From: Mucilaginibacter sp.
Lineage (GTDB): Bacteria; Bacteroidota; Bacteroidia; Sphingobacteriales; Sphingobacteriaceae
DNA: 48,663 nucleotides
Assembly (NCBI GenBank): GCA_028288305.1
Contig: JAQBOA010000044.1
Coordinates: forward strand, 1-48,663
Reading direction: 5' to 3'
Shown: positions 26,501 through 35,300 of the stretch, piece by piece
Position numbering within the stretch: the stretch's first letter is position 1
Layout: each line of letters opens with the position of its first letter
Program-made: the position numbers and the translations under genes
The notes under the pieces: generated by a model
Told to the model about the DNA's origin: nothing
The model's input: only the letters and a program-made list of their open reading frames with translations
Databases searched by the model: none

Positions 26501-28987
26501 ATGTTAGAATTTGCTGAAGTACAACATACCGATCGTAAAACACTTTTTGTGGAAGTGGTGCTGCCTTTAGCAATAGCTAAGAATTATACATACCGCGTTC
26601 CGTATGAGATGAATAATGCGGTAGCTGTTGGTAAGAGGGTTGTTGTACAATTTGGGAAAAGCAAACTTTACACGGCCATTATTTCTTCAATAGGCACACT
26701 TGCACCTGAAAAATACGAAGCGAAATATATTATAGAAATTTTAGATGATCGTCCGATAGTAACTGATGGGCAGCTTCAGTTTTGGAAATGGGTTTCGGAA
26801 TATTATATGTGCTATGCTGGTGAAGTAATGAACGCCGCACTGCCATCAGCGCTAAAGCTGGCGAGCGAAACACGGATCATACTAAATAAAAATTTTGAGT
26901 TTGACCGCTCTGCATTACATGATAAGGAATTTTTAATTGTTGAAGCGCTTAATATTCAACCAGAGTTAACGGTTAGCGATATTATAAAATTATTGGGTCA
27001 AAAAACGGTAATGCCTATTCTTAAATTACTGTTCGAAAAAAATATTATTCATATTTCTGAAGAGGTAAGCGAGCGTTACAAGCCCCGCTCACGTACTTTT
27101 ATTACCCTTAATCCTATATATCACGACCAGGAAAATTTAAAAGAATTATTTGAAATACTTGAAAAACGTGCGCCAAAACAAGCAGACGCCGTATTGGCTT
27201 ATATAAAATTATCGCGCCATCAAAAAAGCATCTCGAAGAATGAATTAATAGAAGAAAGCGGAGCAGGGGCGGCAAGTATTAAATCATTAACGGAAAAAGA
27301 AATATTTATTACTGAAGAAAAGAATATAAGCCGGTTATATTATGATGAGGAAGATGCAAACAACAGTTTTGAATTAAGCGAACAGCAACAAGACATACTT
27401 AGCCACATTAGAAATGAATTTATTGAAAAAGATGTAGTGCTTTTGCATGGCGTTACCGCTTCAGGGAAAACACAAATTTATATACGGTTAATAGAGGAAA
27501 TGATAAATTCTGGCAGACAGGTATTATATCTATTGCCAGAAATTGCTCTTACTACCCATATTATTGAGCGCTTGCGCATGTATTTCGGAGTCAATATAGG
27601 TGTATACCATTCGAGGTTTAATGATAATGAACGCGTTGAGGTTTGGCAAAAAGTGCTTAATAATGAATATAAAGTTGTGCTAGGAGCAAGATCTTCTGTT
27701 TTTTTACCATTTAATAACCTGGGCCTAGTCATTGTTGATGAAGAGCATGAAACATCATACAAACAATTTGATCCGGCACCCAGATATAATGCACGTGATG
27801 CCGCAATTTTTTTGGCTAATATTCATAAGGCCAAAGTGTTATTAGGTTCTGCCACCCCGTCCTTTGAAAGTTATTACAATGCCCGTATCCATAAATACGG
27901 TTTAGCGGAGCTTACAGAGCGTTATGGAGGAGTAAAGCTGCCGGAAATAGAGGTGGTGAGTATTGTTGAAGAAACTAAACGTAAAACCATGCAGTCGCAT
28001 TTTACAAGTGTGCTAATGGGCGAAATAAAGCAGGCGCTTTTAAATAAGGAACAAGTTATTTTATTTCAAAATCGTCGGGGATACGCACCTGTACTAATGT
28101 GTAAAATATGTGCATATACCCCAAAATGTATCAATTGCGATGTTAGCCTCACTTATCATAAAAGCAGCGGCAAACTGCATTGCCATTATTGCGGCTACAA
28201 AGAAGAATGTCCCCAAATTTGCCCGGCTTGTGGATCAACACACCTGGAGTATAAGGGTTTTGGCACAGAAAAAGTGGAAGACGAACTGGCATTGCTTTTA
28301 CCAGATGCCAGAATAGCCCGGATGGATCTGGATACTACACGCTCACGTAATTCATTGCAAAATATATTGAATGACCTGGAAGAGAAGAAAATTGATATCC
28401 TGGTTGGGACACAAATGGTTGCCAAGGGGTTAGATTTTTCCGATGTTACTGTTATTGGAATAATAAATGCCGACAGTTTATTAAAATTTCCTGATTACAG
28501 AGCTAATGAGCGGAGCTTCCAGATGCTTGCTCAAGTAAGCGGCAGGGCAGGGCGGCGAGATAAACAGGGAAAAGTACTGATACAAACCTATGATCCAGGT
28601 CATAGGGTTATTAAACAGGTAATTGAAAATGACTACAAAGATCTTTATTTCACAGAGATGGAAGAGCGTAAAAGTTTTAAATATCCGCCGTTTTATCGCA
28701 TAATTAACCTGGATGTAAAACACAAAGATCCTGACATTGTAAATAATCAGGCAATCTGGCTCGCTTCGGAGCTGCGCAAACATTTTGGCGACAAGGTGAT
28801 AGGGCCGGAATTTCCGTTAATCAGCAGGATAAGGAACTATTATATTAAAACAATTATGTTAAAATTTGAGAAAGATAGTATCTCCATAAATAAAGCCAAA
28901 GCAATTGTCCGCGATGTAATCACTCAGTTTCAAACTACAAAGCTTAGCAAAGGAAGCATTGTGCAACCAGATGTTGATCCTTATTGA
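26501..28987 (+). CDS. priA: Primosomal replication protein N' (PriA helicase)
   Basis: 828 residues. The N-terminal 3'-end-binding domain begins with VVLPLAIAKNYTYRVPYE. The superfamily 2 helicase core has Walker A GVTASGKTQ (about 317-325), the DEEH box (about 411) and GSATPSFE. The zinc-binding insert (about 534-578) has CKIC, CINC, CHYCG and CPACG pairs. Motif VI lies in QVSGRAGRRDKQG. PriA reloads DnaB at stalled forks to restart replication. The length is slightly greater than E. coli PriA, which is normal for Bacteroidota. It ends one base from the convergent lipoprotein stop. Confidence 0.97.
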   Translation: MLEFAEVQHTDRKTLFVEVVLPLAIAKNYTYRVPYEMNNAVAVGKRVVVQFGKSKLYTAIISSIGTLAPEKYEAKYIIEILDDRPIVTDGQLQFWKWVSEYYMCYAGEVMNAALPSALKLASETRIILNKNFEFDRSALHDKEFLIVEALNIQPELTVSDIIKLLGQKTVMPILKLLFEKNIIHISEEVSERYKPRSRTFITLNPIYHDQENLKELFEILEKRAPKQADAVLAYIKLSRHQKSISKNELIEESGAGAASIKSLTEKEIFITEEKNISRLYYDEEDANNSFELSEQQQDILSHIRNEFIEKDVVLLHGVTASGKTQIYIRLIEEMINSGRQVLYLLPEIALTTHIIERLRMYFGVNIGVYHSRFNDNERVEVWQKVLNNEYKVVLGARSSVFLPFNNLGLVIVDEEHETSYKQFDPAPRYNARDAAIFLANIHKAKVLLGSATPSFESYYNARIHKYGLAELTERYGGVKLPEIEVVSIVEETKRKTMQSHFTSVLMGEIKQALLNKEQVILFQNRRGYAPVLMCKICAYTPKCINCDVSLTYHKSSGKLHCHYCGYKEECPQICPACGSTHLEYKGFGTEKVEDELALLLPDARIARMDLDTTRSRNSLQNILNDLEEKKIDILVGTQMVAKGLDFSDVTVIGIINADSLLKFPDYRANERSFQMLAQVSGRAGRRDKQGKVLIQTYDPGHRVIKQVIENDYKDLYFTEMEERKSFKYPPFYRIINLDVKHKDPDIVNNQAIWLASELRKHFGDKVIGPEFPLISRIRNYYIKTIMLKFEKDSISINKAKAIVRDVITQFQTTKLSKGSIVQPDVDPY

Positions 28988-28988
28988 T

Positions 28989-29336
28989 TTATCTTGTTAT
29001 GATAGCATCAAGTTGAATTTCTGTAATACCTGATCCGGGATTATTAGCAATCTGGCTGCAATAATATCTTGTTTTTAGTTTATGATAAGTGATATGTACT
29101 TTTAAATTATTAATTTGGAATTGACTGCTCAAATTTTGAGGAACATATGTACTATCTGTTTTGGTTATCATTTGCCAGCCACATCCATCAGCAGCTATAC
29201 TTCCTTTATCAACAACAGTAGCATCCTCGCTTATAGTGATTATACTATTATCACTCTTTTTACAAGACAGGGTTGTTATAAAAGATAAAACCAAAATTCC
29301 AATAAAAATAAGGGCAGGCGGCTTGAGTAGTTTCAT
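28989..29336 (-). CDS. Small lipoprotein, unrecognised
   Basis: I take the ATG at 29336 (MKLLKPPALIFIGILVLSF, 115 residues). The signal sequence ends in a plausible lipobox, TLSC followed by KKSD, so the protein is probably lipidated. The mature part of about 85 residues has two cysteines (AADGCGWQM and RYYCSQ) that could form a disulfide, and beta-type alternation (FQINNLKVHITYHKL). An upstream ATG in frame would add ten residues without benefit. I recognise no family. Its stop almost touches the priA stop. Confidence 0.7.
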   Translation of the reverse strand: MKLLKPPALIFIGILVLSFITTLSCKKSDNSIITISEDATVVDKGSIAADGCGWQMITKTDSTYVPQNLSSQFQINNLKVHITYHKLKTRYYCSQIANNPGSGITEIQLDAIITR

Positions 29337-29459
29337 ATTTAATTTATTTACGGCGATTAATATCATTAGTGTAAGAGATATTAGTACGCTACATAAGAAA
29401 ATATATATATTTAATTACTTAAAGTGCTTAACAATAATTTAATTAAATGCTTTTATAAA

Positions 29460-29467
29460 TAACTTTG
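29460..29467 (+). promoter_or_regulatory. -7 element for pcm
   Basis: TAACTTTG at 29460-29467 matches TAnnTTTG; the ATG at 29476 lies nine bases on, implying a nearly leaderless message. No convincing TTTG was found at the -33 position. Confidence 0.4.
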
Positions 29468-29475
29468 TGCTACAA

Positions 29476-30132
29476 ATGGCATATAAGTACATAGATAATT
29501 ATCGCGAACAGGGTGCGCGTAAACAACTGGTTGACCTGTTAAGAAAAAAAGGGATTGAAGACGAGGATGTATTAAAAGCTATAGGCAAAGTACCAAGGCA
29601 TTTCTTCTTCGATGAAACTTTTTGGAGCCAGGCTTACAGGGATATTGCTTTCCCGATAGGAGAAGGGCAAACTATTTCACAACCATATACTGTTGCCTAT
29701 CAAACCCAGCTTTTACATATACACCAGGGAGATAAGGTATTGGAAATTGGTACCGGAAGCGGGTATCAAACCTGTATATTGATGGAATTGGGTGCTAAGG
29801 TTTATACTATTGAGAGGCAGGAGAAGTTATTTGAACGTACTATACAGGTTTTGCCGCGCATGGGTTATAAACCAGAATTTATTTTAGGCGATGGTTCAAA
29901 AGGAGTACCTGAACATGCGCATTACAATAAAATTATTGTTACCGCTGGCGCGCCTACTGTTCCCGATGAATTATTGAAACAATTAAAGGTAGGTGGTATA
30001 TTAATTATACCTGTTGGCGATGCTGAAAAGCAAAAAATGGTAACCATACTTAAAACCGGTGAAAACGATTATGAAAAAATTGTTTTAGATACCTTCCGGT
30101 TTGTACCGTTGATTGGTGATAAGGCCTGGTAA
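29476..30132 (+). CDS. pcm: Protein-L-isoaspartate O-methyltransferase
   Basis: 218 residues from the ATG at 29476; a GTG three codons earlier overlaps the -7 element and is not likely. The start VPRHFFFDETFWSQAYRDIA, the substrate-binding GEGQTISQPYTVAYQ and the SAM-binding VLEIGTGSGYQTCIL are diagnostic. The enzyme methylates isoaspartyl residues in damaged proteins for repair. The length is typical. It is followed by an inverted repeat and the convergent M20 dipeptidase gene. Confidence 0.95.
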   Translation: MAYKYIDNYREQGARKQLVDLLRKKGIEDEDVLKAIGKVPRHFFFDETFWSQAYRDIAFPIGEGQTISQPYTVAYQTQLLHIHQGDKVLEIGTGSGYQTCILMELGAKVYTIERQEKLFERTIQVLPRMGYKPEFILGDGSKGVPEHAHYNKIIVTAGAPTVPDELLKQLKVGGILIIPVGDAEKQKMVTILKTGENDYEKIVLDTFRFVPLIGDKAW

Positions 30133-30208
30133 GGATTTCGAATTTCGGAATTTCGATTTCGGATTTTTCAAAATCTGATAACTTTAACCCCGGAAACTCT
30201 AAATCCTT
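30131..30208. repeat. Intergenic inverted repeat between convergent genes (ATTTCGGA words)
   Basis: AAGGATTTCGAATTTCGGAA at 30131-30150 is answered by the reverse complement of the stretch ending at 30208, AAGGATTTAGAGTTTCCGGG, with about 15 of 20 positions agreeing. The word ATTTCGGA stutters through 30165. The first base of the element is inside the pcm stop codon. Confidence 0.5.
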
Positions 30209-30225
30209 TTGAAACCACAGACCTC

Positions 30226-31608
30226 TTAACTCTTATTCTTCAAAGATAACTCAGCAAAGTATTTATGAAAAAGAGGGATTGTTTGGATGCCTTTATAATA
30301 ATTAAAAATATCATACTTTTCGTTAGGAGAATGTAACGAGTCGCTATCAAGCCCAAAGCCCATCAATACGGTTTTTATTTCCAATTCGGCCTCAAATAAA
30401 GCAACAATTGGTATACTGCCGCCCCCGCGTGTGGGTATGGGTTCTTTTCCGAATGATTCTGTTATGGCTTTTTGAGCAGCTCTGTAGGCAATGCTGTCCG
30501 TTGGAGTAACAACCGGTTCACCACCGTGGTGAGGTGTTACCTTTACTTTAACAGAACGCGGAGCAATCTTTTCAAGATGAGTGGTAAATATTTTCGTTAT
30601 TTCTTCGGAACTTTGGTTAGGCACCAGCCTCATAGAAATTTTAGCATAAGCCTTTGAAGGCAATACTGTTTTAGCCCCTTCACCAATATATCCACCCCAA
30701 ATTCCATTTATTTCAAGGGTAGGGCGGGTACCGGAACGTTCAAATGTGGTATAGCCTTTTTCGCCCCATAATTCATCTACTCCAAGATCTTTTTTATATT
30801 CATCTTCATTATATGGCGCATTGTTAAGCGCTTTCCGTTCAGCTTCTGTTAATTCAACCACCTTATCATAAAATCCAGGTATGGTGATATGGTTATTTTC
30901 ATCATGTAAAGAGGCTATCATTTTAGCTAATATTGTTACGGGATTAGCTACGGCCCCGCCATAAACGCCTGAGTGCAAATCGCGGTTTGGACCCGTTACC
31001 TCAACTTCCAGGTAAGACAATCCGCGCAAACCTGTTTCAAGCGATGGATGTTCCATGCTTATCATAGAAGTATCTGAAATTAATACTACATCTGCCTTTA
31101 ACCTGTTTTTATTTTGTTTTACAAAAATGCTTAGGTTTGATGATCCAACTTCTTCTTCGCCCTCAATCATGAATTTAATATTACAAGGTAAAGTTCCGGT
31201 TTGCATCATTAATTCAAATGCCTTTACATGCATATAAAACTGCCCCTTATCATCACAGGCACCACGGGCATATATTTTACCATCCCGTATGGTTGGTTCA
31301 AATGGTGGTGTTTTCCATAATTCAAGCGGATCTGGAGGTTGCACATCATAATGGCCATAAACCAACACAGTAGGTTTTGATGAATCTATAATTTTTTCGC
31401 CATAAACTATAGGATTTCCTGCTGTCTGGCAAACTTCTACCATGTCAGCTCCGGCCTTGCGTAATTTTTCTGCCACAAAATCGGCGGTTTTCAATATATC
31501 CTGTTTGTACTTTGGATCTGCGCTAACTGATTGGAAACGAAGCAACTCAAACAACTCATCTAATAAACGTTGTTTATGTTGTTCAATATAATGATTTATA
31601 ACCTTCAT
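30226..31608 (-). CDS. M20-family metallodipeptidase
   Basis: 460 residues from the ATG at 31608 (MKVINHYIEQHKQRLLDELF); a TTG three codons earlier is less likely. Zinc ligands and catalytic residues are in VLVYGHYDVQPPDP (His, Asp), RGACDDKGQFYMHV (Asp) and MIEGEEEVGSSN (catalytic and ligand Glu). The dimerisation lid starts at DLHSGVYGGAVANPV, and a late His ligand is in LDSDSLHSPNEKY. This layout is typical of cytosolic carnosinase-like dipeptidases. No signal peptide. It stands alone, convergent with pcm. Confidence 0.93.
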   Translation of the reverse strand: MKVINHYIEQHKQRLLDELFELLRFQSVSADPKYKQDILKTADFVAEKLRKAGADMVEVCQTAGNPIVYGEKIIDSSKPTVLVYGHYDVQPPDPLELWKTPPFEPTIRDGKIYARGACDDKGQFYMHVKAFELMMQTGTLPCNIKFMIEGEEEVGSSNLSIFVKQNKNRLKADVVLISDTSMISMEHPSLETGLRGLSYLEVEVTGPNRDLHSGVYGGAVANPVTILAKMIASLHDENNHITIPGFYDKVVELTEAERKALNNAPYNEDEYKKDLGVDELWGEKGYTTFERSGTRPTLEINGIWGGYIGEGAKTVLPSKAYAKISMRLVPNQSSEEITKIFTTHLEKIAPRSVKVKVTPHHGGEPVVTPTDSIAYRAAQKAITESFGKEPIPTRGGGSIPIVALFEAELEIKTVLMGFGLDSDSLHSPNEKYDIFNYYKGIQTIPLFHKYFAELSLKNKS

Positions 31609-31770
31609 AATTATCAATTTGAAGCAAATATATGTTTTGTTTTAAGGGAAAATGTGATTAAATACACAGATTGAAAAAACATTAATGGAGAATTTAAAAC
31701 TATTAGATGAGGCTTTCCATTCATATTGTTGAAAGCCCCGAAAAATTCGAAAAGCTTTCCTGATAAAACA

Positions 31771-31801
31771 AAAAATCCTGAATTACGAATCCAGGATTTT
31801 T
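31771..31801 (-). terminator. Rho-independent terminator after the repeat-peptide gene
   Basis: AAAAATCCTG (31771-31780) and CAGGATTTTT (31792-31801) form a perfect 10-bp stem with an 11-base loop. On the minus strand the stem is followed by TGTTTT. It lies 84 bases past the stop of the gene at 31885. Confidence 0.85.
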
Positions 31802-31884
31802 GTTTAGTAAGGTAAATATTAAATAATACTGATTTAAATAAATTTATATTAATAATAAATAATCGAAAATACTTTAATAAGTAA

Positions 31885-32196
31885 TTAATCGGCGGTTCCG
31901 GTATTGCTTTTTGTTTCGTTAAGGTCAGCAGTTCCGGTATTGCTTTTTGTTTCGTTAAGGTCAGCAGTTCCGGTATTGCTTTTTGTTTCGTTAAGGTCGG
32001 CAGTTCCGGTATTGCTTTTTGTTTCGCTAAGGTCAGCGGTTCCGGTATTGCTTTTTGTTTTGTTAAGATTAACGCTTCCGAAGCTCTGTTTATCTGCCTC
32101 TACTGCAGCTGATTTGACGTTTAAGGTTTGAGCAGAGCTTGAGAGTGCCACTACTGAACCCAAAACAATTAAAGAAGAAAATAGTGTTTTTTTCAT
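31885..32196 (-). CDS. Small secreted protein of 12-residue tandem repeats
   Basis: 103 residues: a signal peptide (MKKTLFSSLIVLGSVVALSS, cleavage near SSAQ), a linker of about 20 residues, then five 12-residue units of the type LNETKSNTGTAD that run to the stop codon. The first units vary (LNK, LSE) and the last three are identical. The composition is polar and cysteine-free. I recognise no family. The stop is followed by a strong terminator and the upstream region is a 571-base AT-rich gap shared with the divergent TPR sensor gene. It could be a surface or matrix peptide; there is no evidence for a particular role. Confidence 0.72.
   Translation of the reverse strand: MKKTLFSSLIVLGSVVALSSSAQTLNVKSAAVEADKQSFGSVNLNKTKSNTGTADLSETKSNTGTADLNETKSNTGTADLNETKSNTGTADLNETKSNTGTAD
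31888..32067. repeat. Five-copy 36-bp minisatellite inside the secreted repeat protein
   Basis: Each 36-base unit contains TTCCGGTATTGCTTTTTGTT on the plus strand. The copies nearest the stop are almost identical at the DNA level and the copies nearest the signal peptide are more diverged, suggesting recent expansion at the 3' end. Confidence 0.9.
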
Positions 32197-32767
32197 GACG
32201 AGGGTTTAATGATTAGACTAAATTATTGTTGATTAAGATTTTGTATATATTAAATGGCTTAGTTGGTTTTAATTAAATGATATTATTTTATTCAAATCTT
32301 TTTTAAATGTTTTTCGTATAAAAAAAGTGCAAATAGAATTTCAATCAACTTTAATTCAGCCGAAGGAAAAACAGCTAAATAATAAAATCAAAAGCTGTTA
32401 CAATAATTATTTACCAAATATTTTTTAAAAATGATGTAAAAAACAACAGAATTTAAGTTGATTTTTTACGCATCTTTTAATTATTGAATTTCAAGAAAGT
32501 TAAATTGATTTAGAATAATGGAAAATGTTTTCAAGAAAACAAATACATGCCCAAACTGCTAATTCACCAATAAATTCTTTATCAAATCAACTTTTAAGTA
32601 ACAATAACTTATCTACAACAAATATAAATATTTTTTTTAATTTGCAAACTAAATTAGAAATAAGCTATAAATAAGTCATAAATAAATTTAAAGTATTTTT
32701 TTGCTTAATATTAAACATATATTATTTAAACTATAACTTTCTATTCAATTAAACGTAATACACTTTA
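32197..32767. other. Long AT-rich divergent control region
   Basis: 571 bases without a supported gene between the repeat-peptide gene and the TPR sensor gene. It contains the related words AATCAACTTTAA (32343-32354), its inverted near-copy TTTAAGTTGATT (32452-32463) and AATCAACTTTTAA (32585-32597), and one perfect dyad at 32526-32541. A 14-codon frame starting at 32519 (MENVFKKTNTCPNC) overlaps the dyad and is probably chance. Confidence 0.5.
32526..32541. promoter_or_regulatory. Perfect dyad, operator candidate
   Basis: TGTTTTC AA GAAAACA: seven-base arms with a two-base centre. The length and symmetry suit a dimeric regulator site. It is about 230 bases before the TPR sensor start. Confidence 0.4.
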
Positions 32768-34207
32768 ATGAAGAAATCTTATCCATATATAATTTTTTTG
32801 TTGTTTGTTTTAATAATTAACCTCAATGGTTTTGGGAAAGGTATTGCTCAGGATACCAATGAGGTTGTTAAGTTAAATACGCTTGGATTTAAAATGCGTT
32901 TAACCGACCCCGAACAAACTGTTGCAGATGCTGCTAAAGCTTTGGTAATTGCCCAAAAACTTGAATATACAGATGGTATAGGTGAATCTTATCGTGTAAT
33001 GGGTATAGGTTACTATTATCTGGATCAAGCTAAAAAAGCCATAGATGCTTATTTAATTGCCCTTAATTACTTTAAACTAAGTAAAAATATACAAAGCGAA
33101 GCAAAAGTTGATAACAACATTGGTAATTTATACCACGACATTGATTATGACCGGGCATTGGAGTTTTTTCAAAAATCTTTAGTTATTGCTACTCAATTGA
33201 ATGATAAACAATTAACAGCTGCTTTATATTTGAATATTGGAACTATATATCTACATAAAAAAAGTTTATACAAGGCGTTGCAATTTTACAACAAAAGCGA
33301 ATCGATGTTTGCTGTTTTGAAAGATTCTGATAACCTGGTACAATGCATGCAAAATAAAGGTGTTATATATTATAGTCTTAATCAGTTTGATATTGCTAAA
33401 AGCTTATTATTGGCTGCCAATAAAAGAGCAAAGGAACTGGATTTAAATAGGCCGGTAGCGAGCATTGACCTTACCCTTGCTGATATATATATTGCTCAAA
33501 ATAAATTTAGTGAAGCTGACAAAACTATAATTGAAGGGATTGTTTTTTCGAAAATTATTAAAAATGAAAAAATTCAAACTGATTTTAAATATACCAGTTA
33601 TCAATTGGAGGTGAAAAGAAAAAATTATGAGAAGGCTTTATTTATTTTAAAAGATATTTATCATCAGGATAGCCTTCGATCAGCTCAAGGATCTTCCACA
33701 CAAATATTTAATTTATTTAAAGAACAAGTTAATCAGCAAGCCCGTCAAAGGGAAAATGAGATTATACTTCAGCGCCAGCAATATGATCGTGTGAAATTTT
33801 GGGGTGTAGCAATTGTTGCCGGCCTACTATTAGTGTTGGTTGGTGTTTTAATTAATAATGTAAAACGCAAAGCCAGAACCAATATACAATTAACTAACTT
33901 AAATGCCGAAGTTTCCAGACAAAAGGATAACCTTGACAGGATAAATCATCACTTGGAAGAAATTATTGATGAAAGAACCAAAGACCTGCAAATAAAAAAT
34001 AAAAAGCTTTCGGAATACTCCTCTTATTTATCCCACCAGATACGGGGACCTATTGCCACGCTTAAAGGCTTACTAAACCTTGAGAAAGAAGGATTAGTTG
34101 ATCAGCCTGAGTGTATAAAAATGATGAATAAAAGCGTTTCTGAAATTGATGATAAAATTATTGAAATGAGCGATATGCTGCACGATCCCGGAAGGGCCGG
34201 GTTTTAA
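32768..34207 (+). CDS. TPR sensor protein ending after a histidine-kinase dimerisation domain, no ATPase domain
   Basis: 479 residues: a signal peptide or first membrane segment (IIFLLFVLIINLNGFG), a periplasmic TPR solenoid (about 45-330, e.g. AKKAIDAYLIALNYFK and AALYLNIGTIYLHKKSLYKA), a membrane helix at about 344-364 (WGVAIVAGLLLVLVGVLINN), a coiled coil (about 375-410), then a HisKA-like segment with H423 in SSYLSHQIRGPIATLKGLLN. It stops about 50 residues later at LHDPGRAGF. Bacteroidota TPR histidine kinases normally continue into a HATPase domain. None follows in any forward frame here, and a hairpin sits on the stop. It could be a phosphotransfer partner, a kinase decoy, or a degraded kinase. 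Confidence 0.82.
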   Translation: MKKSYPYIIFLLFVLIINLNGFGKGIAQDTNEVVKLNTLGFKMRLTDPEQTVADAAKALVIAQKLEYTDGIGESYRVMGIGYYYLDQAKKAIDAYLIALNYFKLSKNIQSEAKVDNNIGNLYHDIDYDRALEFFQKSLVIATQLNDKQLTAALYLNIGTIYLHKKSLYKALQFYNKSESMFAVLKDSDNLVQCMQNKGVIYYSLNQFDIAKSLLLAANKRAKELDLNRPVASIDLTLADIYIAQNKFSEADKTIIEGIVFSKIIKNEKIQTDFKYTSYQLEVKRKNYEKALFILKDIYHQDSLRSAQGSSTQIFNLFKEQVNQQARQRENEIILQRQQYDRVKFWGVAIVAGLLLVLVGVLINNVKRKARTNIQLTNLNAEVSRQKDNLDRINHHLEEIIDERTKDLQIKNKKLSEYSSYLSHQIRGPIATLKGLLNLEKEGLVDQPECIKMMNKSVSEIDDKIIEMSDMLHDPGRAGF

Positions 34208-34235
34208 TGGTTTATGCCAACTGTTTATAAACCAT
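34207..34235. terminator. Hairpin shared by two convergent stops
   Basis: ATGGTTTAT (34207-34215) and ATAAACCAT (34227-34235) form a perfect 9-bp stem with an 11-base loop. It begins on the last base of the TPR gene's TAA and contains most of the opposing gene's stop at 34225-34227. There is no long T-run, so termination strength is uncertain. Confidence 0.55.
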
Positions 34236-34545
34236 GAGCTAAATCAATATGACCCAAATCAAAAGGCCAGGTAGAATGTATTTGTACTTCAATTAATCCT
34301 AAGTAAATACAATATCTGGATATCATTTGAAGAATAAGTAATTTACGGTGTTTTTTATAACCCCTTGTTTCAAACGCGAGTGTTTCCTGGCTTGAAGTTA
34401 CAAAAAATCTGATCTCTTTTTTATCAGGTATAACATTTGATTTTAAAGGGTCAAATACCCTAACCTTTAATTTACTATCCGGATCATGAATAGTTCCATC
34501 GCTGGAGGCGCAATTTTTTGGAATTGAGATCAAATAATTTGACAT
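34225..34545 (-). CDS. Small orphan protein, unrecognised
   Basis: 106 residues starting MSNYLISIPKNCASSDGTIH. The sequence has protein-like strand patterns (KLKVRVFDPLKSN, EIRFFVTSSQETLAFETRGY) and no signal peptide or membrane helix. I recognise no family. It could be genuine because it fills a gap between convergent features and its stop lies in a symmetrical hairpin. A chance frame cannot be excluded. Confidence 0.5.
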   Translation of the reverse strand: MSNYLISIPKNCASSDGTIHDPDSKLKVRVFDPLKSNVIPDKKEIRFFVTSSQETLAFETRGYKKHRKLLILQMISRYCIYLGLIEVQIHSTWPFDLGHIDLAHGL

Positions 34546-34752
34546 ATAAATTAAATTCCATCGAGTGTCACAAATTTTACTCCAAACACTTCTGAAATCT
34601 AATAAATAATGATTTTTTGCAAATATTTAATGCTCGAACAATATTTTTAATAAAAAAGAAAATTTAATAATAAAAACACTTTCATAATTGATACAGAAGT
34701 GTTGTATTTATTAAACAGAAATCGAAATATTATTTGAACAGATGCAAAAAAA

Positions 34753-35127
34753 TTAACTGACAGCCGATACAGAAGTCCTGTTTCGCAATTCTTCATAAAG
34801 CAGTATAACTTTGCGTTGTAAATTTGCAATCTCTGCTTCACGGTCAATAATTTTCTTTTGGGCAATGCTTAAATTTGAAATCTGGGGTTCTACTTCCTCA
34901 ATTTCTAAAGCCAATAGATTAACAACATTAACCTCATAAATATTGGCGATTTGCTCAAGACGGGATAGGTTAATATCTGTCACTCCTGTTTCAATTTTTG
35001 AAAAAGCAGGAATAGATATTCCCAAACGACTAGCTACATCTTCCTGACTCCAGCCACGTTGATGACGCAAGGTCCTTATATTTTTGCCTACAGATTTATT
35101 AGTTTTCTTTTTTAGATTTTCTGCCAT
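34753..35127 (-). CDS. XRE-family helix-turn-helix regulator with C-terminal coiled coil
   Basis: 124 residues. The HTH domain (about 12-68) has GKNIRTLRHQRGWSQEDVAS, then RLGISIPAFSKIETG and LEQIANIYEVNVVNLL. The C-terminal part (about 85-117: AQKKIIDREAEIANLQRKV) is a predicted coiled coil, probably for dimerisation. Regulators of this size and layout are frequent in Sphingobacteriaceae, and their targets are seldom known. It is transcribed alone between the small orphan gene and the helicase. Downstream, GATACAGAAGT occurs both near its 3' end and again about 75 bases on. Confidence 0.88.
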   Translation of the reverse strand: MAENLKKKTNKSVGKNIRTLRHQRGWSQEDVASRLGISIPAFSKIETGVTDINLSRLEQIANIYEVNVVNLLALEIEEVEPQISNLSIAQKKIIDREAEIANLQRKVILLYEELRNRTSVSAVS

Positions 35128-35244
35128 AATAATTTGAGCAATAGTTTTTAATATTTATTTAGGGTATTCCACTATTAACCAAACTTTATGCCATTATTAA
35201 TTATTGAGTAATAAGCATTTGCGGGACAATTAAAAAATAAAATG

Positions 35245-35272
35245 CGTGTAAAAACGGGTAATATTTTACACG
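35245..35272 (-). terminator. Terminator after the helicase gene
   Basis: CGTGTAAAA (35245-35253) and TTTTACACG (35264-35272) form a perfect 9-bp stem with a 10-base loop. On the minus strand it is followed by CATTTTATTTTTTAA. It lies 29 bases past the helicase stop. Confidence 0.75.
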
Positions 35273-35300
35273 TAGTGGGGAATATTTTAATATTTATTTA

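Noticed and set aside
31888..32067. N-glycosylation sequons in the repeat peptide (DLNET)
   Set aside because: The D-x-N-x-T pattern fits the Campylobacter-type sequon, but no oligosaccharyltransferase is known from this window and Bacteroidota mainly use O-linked glycosylation at D-S/T motifs, so it is probably coincidence.
31904..32131. Plus-strand frame with LRSAVPVLLFVS repeats
   Set aside because: It is the antisense of the 36-bp minisatellite; the minus-strand frame has a signal peptide, terminator and sensible start.
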